Below are positions 53,178 through 64,000 of a stretch of 64,000 bases of DNA, one piece after another. Source of the DNA: Chenopodium formosanum (taxonomy: Eukaryota > Streptophyta > Magnoliopsida > Caryophyllales > Amaranthaceae). The notes under the pieces are model-generated. The model was not told where the DNA came from, searched no databases, and worked only from the letters and a program-made list of their open reading frames with translations. Within the stretch, counting starts at the first letter, position 1, and the number at the start of each line of letters is the position of its first letter. The DNA is taken from NCBI GenBank assembly GCA_024500155.1, contig CM044865.1, positions 30,397,501 through 30,461,500 of the forward strand, written 5' to 3'. Both the position numbers and the translations under genes were made by a program.

Positions 53178-56100
53178 GCGGTATCGGAGCCTCGCTCGTT
53201 TATTTTTAAAATCATAATTTTTTTTCCAAGGTATTTTTATGGCTTAATTTTTCTAGTCTTGAAGTGCTAATTAGATTAGTAGCTCGTTTTATTTATTTTA
53301 ACCTCGTATTTAAGCTATCATCAGCCCCGAACCCAGATTTCAACCCAAAAATAGTGAATTTTGGGTGGAAAATGTGTTCTGAAAATGGTTTTTATCCTTC
53401 TAGGGGACGGTTTTTAGCCAAAAAAACGACCAAAAATGCACTTTTCGAGGGTTTTTTCGTTTTTACGAAATTTTTTAAGTCTTTCTAACCTTGAAAATTA
53501 ATTGCATATTCATGGTGGTTATGTAATTGGTTCAATACCTATTTTATATGCAATTTTAAACCTCTTTAGGCATGATTACTTGGTGGTAATTTGTGCTTGA
53601 AAGCTTGGTTTTATTTTTCACATAATTGCAAACTAATTGCATTAAGTGTGAAATTGTTGTTTTTTGAGGCTTCCAAGTACTAAAGATTCAATCTTTAATT
53701 ATGTTAAGTGATTGAAAATTTAAGTTACTAAATTCCATGAATTTTTGTTAAACTTTTTTGATTTAATCATTTTTGGGTTGATTGGAATCATAAAGTTTGA
53801 AACTTGGTGATAGAAAATTGTTTATCTTCATATTGGAAGATATAATATTTCAAGGATTCACAAGTATTAAAGTTGGAATCTTTAATTGAACTTATGTTCA
53901 TTTTTTCCAACTCCCTCTTATTTTGTCAAAAACTCAAGATTAATTTAAATTAATTAAATTAATAGTGAGTAATTGCCCTCTTATTTTTGTTGCACCAAGT
54001 TAAACCAATTTAATTAAAGAATGGTTCTTGTGAATTATTTTGGTTACATGCACTTTGAAAATTTTATTTTAAGTTAGACTTGTTTAAAATTTTCATTTTG
54101 CTCAATAAATTAGTTCTAAAATTATTTAGAATTAATTAAATTGTCACGGAAAATTTGGGATCAAAATCCCGAGGCTATGGCACGCAAATCAAGGCATAAG
54201 CACCCTTGGCTAGCCGGGCTGCATAGCAGCCATCATGTGGCTGCCAAGGGGCTACCATGTGTGTGCGTGCAGCCAAGCCGTGGCTGGTGCATACGGTCGC
54301 AAGCAGCAGCACAACAGCAGCATCACAGCGGCAGCACGCTGCCTTGTGCATGCGTGTATGCGTGTTGTGTTGCGTTGTGCATGGGGCTGCTGTGGCGCGC
54401 GTGTGATGGCACGAGCATGGTGTACTTGAACTTGGTGCGTGTGTCGTGTAAAAGGGAATATGCCTAGACGTTGCTTGCGAAGCAATGTAGTGCAATGAGT
54501 TCGTAAAACATGGCCATCAAGGGCCACGTTATTGATGTATGAAAGTTCGCTGATGTGGGCGGTGTAACGCTTAGCGACATTGGTCCCACTCCCACGTTCA
54601 TTGAGCATCAAACGGTTGTACAGAATGTGAGCACTCCATGTCTTAGTGCTAGGCACTTAAACATTTGGACTACGTAATTTTTTGCTTAAATTGTCGTTTT
54701 AATTATTTTGTTAATCTAATTTGGTTTTAATTACTTTAATAAACTTTGGAGGCTAGGCCTCGGTTTTGAGCGGCATTGGCAAATTTATTTTGACAAATTT
54801 TGGGTTTTACCGGGTTAATTAATTGGATTAATTGAGTTGGATGCGGAATTAAGTAGGAGCTTCAAATATTAATTGTGCTTATTTACATAACCGGTTAAAA
54901 CAACTTTGACTAGTTTTAATTATGAGTGTTAATTGGATTAACTACCTAGATTAGTTACTAGTTCTCGCGTGTTTATGCATTGTTACTTGTTTATCGTTGT
55001 AAAATGCATGGGCCATTCACATATAGTGAATGGATGAATGAAATGTATATTCTCTCACAGGTTTTATGAATTGGCAACTAGTAGGACCCAATTAGGATAG
55101 AAAATACGGACTGCAATCCGTGATGTATTTTTGTAAATCTAAATACGGTCTGCGAACCGTTGAGTATTTTTGTACCTTAATATTTAGATTAGTCCTAATC
55201 GTAGATACTAGTAGTTGCATTTATTTTGGTCAAGTCTTGGAAGACGAAGCCATGAAGTTGCAAATGAAGACCTTTTGAAGATTTGAAGATCTCAAGGGGT
55301 CATGCTAGTTGCCAAATGCATCTCTTTTTATGTTTTTTGATATATATACGTTTATGTATATGAATTATATGTTAGATGCATGTTTAGGATTTCGAATGTT
55401 GTGATGATTAATTAGGTTCACTTAAATCAACCAACATAGAAACCCTAGGTCCCTAAATATTGAGTAAAACTTGCCATTCCAAAACAACACTTACCAACCG
55501 AACGAGGGTAGTGGTTGGCTACGCCAAAGCGAGGCATCACTACCTCTCCAAGGAACGTAAGGCATACTGGGTATGCAAGTTGGTTTTGGTTGTACTCAAT
55601 GACATGAGTGATGGAGTCCTAACATGTAGTGGCAAAGTGAATAAATTGTTTAGAGAGCATTAGATGCGACGATTTGTTCAACCAATAGTGGCTTGGAGCC
55701 ATTAGCAAAGCGTTGCTTACCTTAGGAGATTGAGTGTTAAGACAAGCCAAAGCATGCTTAACCACTCTTTGTTTCTTTGGATCTTGGAATCGACTTATTC
55801 TTGCCAAATGGGGACAATTTTAATGCGTGGATAAGACGTTTAATAAGATTGAAGATTTGCATGAATACATTTTAATTTTCAAACTTATTATATTATTTAC
55901 TTGATAAATGGTTATACTTTGCACTTATATTTGTGGAATTCCAAATCAAGCTGTATTGCTTTCCATGATTGGTAAAGGAAATTTTTGAGAATGGTTCTCA
56001 AAGAAAAGTAAAGCATTTCTAAAATACAATTCTCATAAATGTCTTTTATAACAAAGTCCGAAAGGAGGGTTGGACATCATGTATTCAAAATACTAGGTAG

Positions 56101-59100
56101 TTTTGATAAAACATGAAGTATTGAGTTGCAAACTCAAATTGTCAATATTAACAACCAACATATCTTTTCGCTTAATACATAGATGAGTAAGACTCATTGA
56201 TGTAGTAATTCAAGCGTGAATTAAAGGAAAAGATGGAACTTTGTTTTACGGCGCATTAAATGCTTAATTATGCCTAACAAAGTATTAAAGTCAAAGACTC
56301 TTAAAGAAATGGTTCTTAAAAGATTATGAGATAAAGTATGATAAGAAATATAGGAAACGAGGAACGAAGAAAAAGAATAAGATTCCATTTCAACCCATGA
56401 ATTCATATTATTGTAGTTAACTTAGCAATTCGTTATCTTCACAAGTATCGGATACTGCTTGAGTGTTCCATTTTGTTAGTGACCTCAAACTATTGAAGAT
56501 AAGCTAAGTTATCGACTTACAAGCTAAGAATGAAGCAAGTGGTGCTACATCAGTTGTAAGGACATATGCTTTGTTTAAAGACCTTTAAGCTAAGGCTAGA
56601 ACAAATAAATGGTTATTTTGTTCCATAATCAGCAATTGATCTGTTTACACACGGAAAGACTCACATTTAAAGCAATGAGCAATAGTTGCAAATTTATTTG
56701 AATGGCATGGTTGTCTAAACCATGAGTCAAGAATGCTTGATTATAAACAAACATTATCTTAACATGATAAACTGGCAAAAGCTCAAATTCATGGGCATGA
56801 TTTGCGTTCCAAACATCTTTAGCAATGTCACATCGACAAGAACGTACTCAAGGCTCTATTAGATAGGCTCTTGATAGTTAATCGATTCGGAATCGTTATA
56901 AGACAAGCAAGTCTTACTTGTTGAAACCGACAAAGTAAAGAGCTATTGTTCTTGGTATAGACAATTGACTCCGAAAGCTAAAGAGGATTCAGTTACTTCA
57001 ACGTCTCACAAAGAATTTGAAAGAATATGGCTATATTCATCAAATGTGAACAAACTTGACCTTGAATAGTTCAAGAGTTCAATGAAGTACAAAATCGACT
57101 TGGCAAGATATCAAAACATCTAGATTAGATCGAGCGATGTTTGCTTGAGCCAAGCGTGACCATCACAAAGTTATGAAATTGAAATTTTCATAAATAACTC
57201 CACAAAGTACATAGTGTGTCTTCACGGAGACCTCAATGCCATTTAAAAAATGATTCGAATAATGATGGATCACATCCCTTCATATAAAGTTCTTAAGATT
57301 TGCGCAAAAGACTAATGTTACACTAAACAAAATGTCGAAGCTAAGAAAGGATGCCATAATCAATTATGGATAGAATTATCTTCTAAATGTCTTTTCAAGT
57401 ATATGTCTATAACTCTTAGCCACAGTGGGAGTTCACTGGCTCAGTGGGAGCTAAGTTACTCAGTGGGAGATCACCGGCTTAGAAAGAGCTAGGTGGTTGA
57501 GTGGGAGCTTAATGGCTCATTAAAGGCTAAGATAGCTCAAGTGGGAGCTAACTGTTTGTTTTATAACGAACTTTTACCCAAAGACAATATACATGTCTCT
57601 TTGTAAGCATTCAAGTGAGACCATGGGCATTACCTCCACAACCAAATTGAGAACGTAGTGTTTGTTGCTCTAAGTGGTGTCTTTCTGGAAAATAACACGT
57701 TTCCAAAACGACAAGTGGGAGGAAAATGAACTCGATGACAATCGAGCTTAGCAACAAACTAGAACTGAGAATCTCGGAAGACCTTAAAAGGGCTTTGTGA
57801 GAATGCTTGATCAAGAATACTCAAAAGGACTTTACAAGTGCCTTAAAAGAGAATTTACTACTCACAAAACATCAAAAATGTTGGAGTAAGATCAACATAA
57901 TAAAAGGGATTTGGAAGCGCCTTGAAACTCAGTGGTTGATGCAATTGCCCCATATAGGTATAGAATTCACCAAAGGCTTGGATTGAATCCTATAAATTTC
58001 TATTAAGTTAGAAATAAACCTAAGACTGATAAGCATATTATTTACTATTAGATAGTAAAGGAATAATGTCTTGTAAGATAGCTACGACAAATCCAAATTC
58101 CGAATAATGGTTAGAGGCCATGAAAATCCGAAATAAACCCCATGTTTGAAAATCATGTTTGAAACTTGATTAATTTGCATAAAGGGTGAAAGACGCATTG
58201 ATTGCAAAAAAGTTTTCAAGTAGAAAACTAACAAATGTGGAAATGTATATGCATACATAGCTAGATTGGATGAAAAGGATACAATTAAATTCACGGAGTT
58301 GATTTTAATAAAAACCTATTCACCAATCGAAATGCTAAAGTCTTTTCGTGATTTTCTTAGCAAAATTGCTCATATGAAATATGGCAAAATAGATACCAAA
58401 ATCGCCTTCCTAAAATAGGATTTGGAAGTGACTATGAAATTAGTCTAAGGGTTTTGAAAATCTAAATAAATGCTAGATTTAAAAGCAAGCTCAAGGAATC
58501 TGTCATGGGATTAAAGGAAGCATTGCATATAGGAATTGGAATGTATTTTCTCATAAAGCTAATAGGAGGATTGACTTATGGAGAAACATAGAAATTCTCA
58601 TGAATAAGAAGTTTAGTGGGAGCAAAAGTAAAGGTCCAACGAGAAGTTTACGAACTCTATTGTGAAATAACTATCAAATGCTAAATGCTTAGATTGAAAG
58701 TATTTTCAACAATGAACCAAGCAAAATACGATACTTAGTACGTATTGGGTATTAAGTTCTACTGTATAGACTTAATAAAATATTTGAACGTGTAATGGAG
58801 TTTACCGTGTTAAACATGAATTGAAGGACTTTGAAAGACTTTCGACCCGTGTTAAATACTAAGTAATTGTTTGAACTAAGTATAAGCCAGGCTAAATACT
58901 AAGTCAAACATGAAAGACTCTAATAGAGACTTTCAACCATATCACACAGCAAACTATTTAGCAAAGACTCAGTGAAATTGAATGAGCTAAAATGACAAAT
59001 TGATGGAATAAGATTGAGAATTACTCTGCAATTTAATCCATCATGTACGTTGTGATATGGAGTCGTCGCATGACTTACTTGCTTAGAGAATGTGAAGTAT

Positions 59101-60666
59101 GTATGAAGCACTAATCAACCTGAATCTATGTATTAGATCATTAGATTATGGCCAAGAACATCCAAAGTACTTGGATAAGTAACAAGATAAGTTCTTGACT
59201 TGTGGAAACAAATACAATTTGAGAATTGATGTTGCAAGCACAAGCCTTAACAAGGATTAGATCCTTAACAAGGAAGCCGTTTATAAGCACAAGCTTAAAA
59301 AGAGTCGTGGCTTAAGAATGGTAGCATGGACTTGGATCCATGTGTAATGTGCAGGAATTTAAGGAAAATTTCCATGATTACAAGTGACTAGGGTATCCCA
59401 AATCATTGTGAGCCGTTTGGAATGAAACCCAAGCAAAGCATCATCAGGAAGTCTACTAAAATATATGTTGAGAATATTATTGCCTTAATGGCGATAATAA
59501 AGAAGATGTTCTATGGAAAGTTCGTTGATGAACGTTAATGATTGTAGGTTGTCAAGTTGAAGGTCTCAATCATGAAAGTGAGTGGTAGCCATCACTTGGA
59601 CAATAAATCCTAAATCACATATAATCCATGACACTCTCAAATTTTATCATCTTATTATGAAAGTGATCAGTAATGAAGATGCTAAGATTAGCAAAGTAGT
59701 ATAACTAAACATATGCAATAAGTGAACGACAACATTCACAATTTCATGAAAGAAATCAAGCATATTAGATATGGGTGTGATTTATATAATGTTTTATAAA
59801 GAGTGATACTCTTAAAACATTCGGAAAAAACCATTTATCATAAGATGAACCATTCAGGTTTTGGAGTAATTTAAAATTTCATGCAATTTTATCACTCTGT
59901 TTGCTATTTAATTGTGGTTTAGGATTAAATAATGAGTCCATTTGATTCTTGGAATATTTAAAATAGGGTATCAAGACCAGTCTTGGTAAGGAAACACCTA
60001 TTAAGTGAACGTTGAATATTATAATCGAAAATCATCCCTAATCGAGGTCATTTAAAACGATAGACGATTAATGACCGATTGAGATTATTGTGTAGTCTGA
60101 TTTATAGCACCGTTTCTTGTGCTACGAGGACATGATTGTCATAAATCATTTGCACATGTATTGGTTTAGAACCATACTGGATCGACCTATGAGGAAACTT
60201 TAAGAGGTTAAAAACGTCATAAGTATACTTCTCATTATGGCTATCGGAACCTATTTCCTCGACCATAAGTATTGTGAGTTCTCTTGTTTGAGTACTAGTC
60301 CGCTTTGATGTTGTCAAACGACTGCCGTAATAGGGGATTTTAATGGCAACACTCGAGCGGCTAGGTCCTCTTAGTAAGAGGAACTACATTACAAGACTGG
60401 GAATGTCCCCCTACTAAAATAGGGAAGATGTCTTTGTTGTATACAAGGCCTCTCGTAGAGCAAGACTGTGAAAATGCATGTTTGTGCTCGGATGGATTTT
60501 AGAAATCATTTGTTTATTGACAGTTGGACTCGGAACCGAGAAAAACTTCTAGACGTAATAAGGATGACAAAATAATCTTACCTTATAGTTCATGAAGAGA
60601 CATTAAGGACATAGGAAAAAGGTTGTACACTAAATGCGCACTTGTCCGGAAGGACAAGTGGGAGAT
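53178..60666 (+). other. Element H internal region, non-coding
   Basis: AT-rich (53200-54130), then a GC-richer CAG/TGC low-complexity patch (54180-54430), then AT-rich to the end. Noted inside: a two-unit repeat with short hairpins (CGGActgcaaTCCG and CGGTctgcgaACCG, 55105-55165) and a run of GTGGGAG motifs at 57420-57550. No coding region, tRNA or other gene could be recognised on either strand. Confidence 0.6.
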
Positions 60667-61902
60667 TGAAAGGAATGGTGTCCTTCAAACAAGTGTACTA
60701 TTCAGTTAGTGGGTTCAGAATTATTAGAAAGCTAATATATTCAGTAAGGTCAAGTGATCGGAATGCCTAGGTGGAGGCCGCTTCCAATTAGTAATATTAA
60801 TGCATAATTAATATTACACCTTAATCTTGACTGAACTCTTCGGGTCACACCCTTAACAGTAAACGAACCGACTCGACGAATTAATTCGGAAGAAATTGAT
60901 TCGTCGCCCGAGTATTAAATATTTAGACATCGGAAATTCGAGCTTAGAGCATCAGAAGTCGTGTCAAAAATAGTAAATGACAAGATTCGCAAATAATAAT
61001 AAATCGACAATATTTCCCATAATACCCCGAGCATCCGAGTGCTAGGGGCATAATATGTTAAGCATTGGTGGCTTGCATGCGCACCAAGCCAAGCCTAAGC
61101 TGGCTGGGGCATGCTAGTGCACCAACGCTAGCAGCCAAAGGCAGTCACAGTCGCAAGCAACAGCAATAGCCCGCACAAGGTGTGCGTGGATTGCTGGTCG
61201 CAAGCAGCAGCAGCCCGCACAAGCGTGCGTGGCTTGCTAGCTGCGAGCAGCAGCAGCCCGCATCACCTAGGTGCGGGTGGTGGGCCGTGTGCAAAAGGGG
61301 AAGCATGTAATGGGAGGGTTAAAGGTGAGGGACATGTGTCACAAGGAGAGTATGGAGTGGGGAGCAAGTATGGTAACCTACTCTCTAAGTGGTCTCTAAG
61401 TGGTCCTCACTTCCCTTTACATATAATAGTGACACTTGTAGATTTATTATTAGTTTGCTTATTTATTTTAATTTAGCTTTAAAATAAATTGTGGAATTTC
61501 ATGACTCCCACATTGATGGGATAGAAATTCCCACTTTCCCTCTTGCCTATAAATACCCATCTTGGGTATTTGGGAAGAGTGCTTGAGTAGGAGTTCAATA
61601 GAGCATTGCATTAGCAAAAACTCTTAAACTCACATAATACTCGGGTTTTGGTCGGACCTCGTTAACCTCGAGGTAACGGACCTAAAAGTCGCTAGTAGTT
61701 TTTGCGGGTGGACTTCCGTAGGAGGCTCGCGTATTTTCGGAGCTTATAAGAGCCCGACTTTGAGGGCGAAGCACGCTACAAAGGTAAAATTCGATTTTAT
61801 CCTTGTATGTTTATTTGTTATGTTTTATGGTTTTATTAATTGCAAGTGGTTCTTTGGGTCGGGGTTGTTTCCGCGGTAAGTTGGACTTACTAAACCCCAA
61901 CA
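60667..61902 (+). repeat. Element H 3' LTR
   Basis: TGAAAGGAATGG to ACCCCAACA, 1236 bp. It contains a CAG-rich imperfect repeat of about 55 bp (61140-61290) built on GCAAGCAGCAGCAGCCCGCAC, and a TATA box (CCTATAAATACCC) near 61547. Confidence 0.8.
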
Positions 61903-64000
61903 TTCATTGCTACCTTATGGTCATTTTTAGGTGAGGAAATAACTTCCACCCATTTTGACACATAATCGACGACAATAAGGATATATTGATTCCAATATGA
62001 AGTAGGAAAAGGACCCATGAAGTCTATTCCCCATACATAAAAAATCTCCAACTCTAGAATGGGTTGTTGGGGCATTTCATTTCTCTTTGAAATGTTTCCG
62101 GTCCTTTGGCATCGGTCACAACTCTTGACAAACTCCCAAACATTCTTGAAGAGATTTGGCCACTATAATCAGCATTGGAGCACCTTCGAAGCCGTTTTTG
62201 AGACACCCATGTGACCCCCTCTTGGATCCGAGTGACACATCTTCAATACACTAAGCAACTCCTCATTTGGAACACATCTCCTCAACAACCCATCAACACC
62301 ACTTTTATACAAAATCGGTTCATCCCAAACATAATGCCTAGCCTCCCTTTTGAGCTTCTTTCTTCGATTCTTGGAAAATGAAGGAGGAAAGTCCCCACAA
62401 GCAAGATAGTTCACCAAATCGGCAAACCATGGGAGTTCCTTCACATCTATATCATACAAAGAATCATCTAACATTCTATCTTCAATGGGAGACCCTTCAT
62501 CTTGAACTTGAAAATCCTCAAGCCTAGATAAATGATCCCCTACTACATTCTCCGCTCCTTTCTTATCTCTAATCTCAAGGTCAAAAGTTTGAAGCTCTAA
62601 CACCCAATAAATTAGTCTTGGCTTTGACTCCTTCTTCCCAAAAAGGTATTTTAGGGCCGCATAATTGGTGAACACAATTGTTTTGGACCCTAATAATTAG
62701 CAACAAAATTTTTCAAAGGAATGAACAATAGCCAAGAACTCCTTCTCCGTTGTAGTGTAATTCTGTTGAGCTCCATTTTGAGTCTTGGACATATAATAAA
62801 TCACATGAACTTTCTTATCAACTCTTTGACCTAAAACTCCTCCAATAGTCTTATCACTTGCATCACACATCAACTCAAATGGCAAATCCCACCTAGGAGC
62901 TTGAACAATTGGAGTGGAGATTAAAGCTTTCTTCAACTTACTGAATGCCTCCAAACACTTATCATCCAATATAAACTTGGCATCCTTTTAAAGAAGATCA
63001 TTGATGGGATTTGAAATGAGTGAAAAATCTTTAATGAATCTTCTATAGAACCTGCCATGGCCCAAAAATGATCTCACCCCTTTCTCATTGACCGGAGGAG
63101 GCAACTTTTCGATAACCTCAATCTTCGCCTTGTCAACCTCTATGCCCTTGTGAGAAATTTTGTGCCCAAGGACTATTCCTTCTTTAACCATGAAATGTCA
63201 TTTTTCCCAATTTAACACCAAGTTCACTTTCTCACATCTTGCCAAACACTTTTCAAGATTTTCGAGGCATGTTTCAAAGGAAACTCCACCTACGGAAAAA
63301 GCATCCATAAACACCTACATCTCCTCCTCCAACATATCTCCAAAGATACTCATCATACACCGTTGGAAAGTGGCGGGAGAATTGCAAAGGCCAAATAGCA
63401 TTCTACTATAGGCAAAGTTACCATAGGGACAAGTAAAAGTAGTTTTCTCTTGGTCATCGGGATGAATAGGAATTTGGAAAAATCCCGAGTAACCATCAAG
63501 GAAACAATAGTACTTGTGCCTCGTTAGTCTTTCAAGCATTTGATCAATGAAAGGAAGGGGGAAGTGATCTTTCTTAGTGGATGTGTTAAGACGTCTATAG
63601 TCTATACACATCCATCAACCGGTGACCGTCCTTGTTGGAATAAGCTCACCTTTTTCATTCTTGACGACGGTCATGCCTCCCTTCTTTAGAACGACATGAA
63701 CGGGTGAGACCCATCTAGAGCTTGAGATGGGGAATATGATTCCCGCATCTAAAAGCTTAGTAATCTCTTTCTTCACTACCTCCCCCATTTGGGGATGTAA
63801 TTTCCGTTGTCGTTCAATAGAAGGAAGGGAACCCTCCTCAAGGGTTATGTGGTGCGTATCTAAAGCGGGGCTTATACCTTTGAGGTCATCAATGGTACCA
63901 AAGCACCTTGGTGCTTTCTCAAGACACCGCATAACGCTTGAGCTTGGCTTTTACTCAAAGATGCGCTAACAATCACGGGGTAAGTAGAATTTGGGCCTAA
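61903..64000 (-). pseudogene. Element J: Athila-like pol (RT, RNase H, start of integrase), dead
   Basis: Minus-strand pieces: the pre-RT linker (DDLKGISPALDTHHITLEEG) and first RT blocks, TGA at 63615-63617 where TGG is expected, RT with LDGYSGFFQIPIHPDDQEKT and MLFGLCNSPATFQRC, TAG at 63315-63317, then the catalytic motif as FMDAF instead of FMDDF. Further stops follow near 63192 and 62985. RNase H (MCDASDKTIGGVLGQ) has a stop near 62697. Integrase begins (HSDPRGGHMGVSKTASKV, CDRCQRTGN, WGIDFMGPFP) and is cut by H at 61903 after HKVAMN. It resembles element A but is more decayed. Confidence 0.88.

Larger units (their letters stand above)
52806..61902 (+). mobile_element. Element H: large copia-like LTR element, non-coding interior
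   Basis: The right LTR (60667-61902, 1236 bp) is preceded by GGACAAGTGGGAGAT, a polypurine tract typical of Ty1/copia elements. The left LTR survives only as its last 372 bp (52806-53177), followed by CGGTATCGGAGCC, a two-base variant of the tRNA-Met primer site. About 7.5 kb between them has no frame above 110 codons and no recognisable domain. This fits a large retrotransposon derivative (LARD-like) or a very decayed copia element. It lies within element J's integrase on the right; the left flank has been replaced by G. Confidence 0.7.

Noticed and set aside
54141..54495. Overlapping frames of 106-108 codons on both strands
   Set aside because: Driven by CAG/TGC low complexity; no domain, and the surrounding region is non-coding.
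55460..55807. Overlapping 62-67 codon frames (55460-55663 plus, 55619-55807 minus)
   Set aside because: No domain, no conserved start and a decayed element interior; length is within chance expectation.

Overview
The window is a block of nested plant LTR retrotransposons with no recognisable host gene. Almost every long reading frame encodes Ty3/gypsy Gag, protease, reverse transcriptase (RT), RNase H (RH) or integrase (IN). Plant-type primer binding sites (initiator tRNA-Met, tRNA-Asp and related TGGCGCC types), TATA boxes of the form TATAAATA and Athila/Tat-like domain variants point to a flowering plant, probably from gene-poor pericentromeric or centromeric heterochromatin. I cannot name the species.

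Layout. (A) 1-~3860: the 5' half of an Athila-like element on the minus strand, cut by the window start. (B) ~4200-44348: a Tat-lineage element on the minus strand, broken into pieces by later insertions. Inside B sit C1 (6417-12527, minus; complete chromovirus-like element, 719-bp LTRs, TSD GTAAC) and D (13795-41728, plus; Gag-only element, 589-bp LTRs, no TSD). Inside D sits E (14831-39316, plus; about 11.8 kb without its own inserts; 646-bp LTRs, TSD AAAGG). Inside E sit F (17456-25665, plus; 498-bp LTRs, TSD GTTAA, no IN) and C2 (28391-32894, plus; 716-bp LTRs, TSD CTGTC, deleted relative of C1). B>D>E>F is thus four levels deep. Removing each TSD-flanked insert rejoins the host reading frame exactly.

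Right third. 44349-49406 is non-coding with several tandem arrays and leads into the 985-bp LTR of another element (K, 49407-50391). An AT-rich tandem array follows, then G (50721-~52805, minus), a fragment of the F family. G is fused to H (52806-61902, plus), a large copia-like LTR element with a non-coding interior and a truncated left LTR. The last 2.1 kb is a dead Athila-like pol (J, minus), interrupted by H.

How the parts work together. E and F share one expression plan: an LTR promoter with G-box/ABRE-like ACGTG cores ahead of a palindromic TATA box; one gag-protease-pol frame interrupted at the same place by a TAG in a TMV-like readthrough context; and, between pol and the 3' LTR, an intron-containing gene on the opposite strand with its own TATA box. 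F and C2 lack IN and must have been mobilised in trans. Most premature stops are explained by C-to-T (or complementary G-to-A) changes, as expected for methylated, silenced copies.
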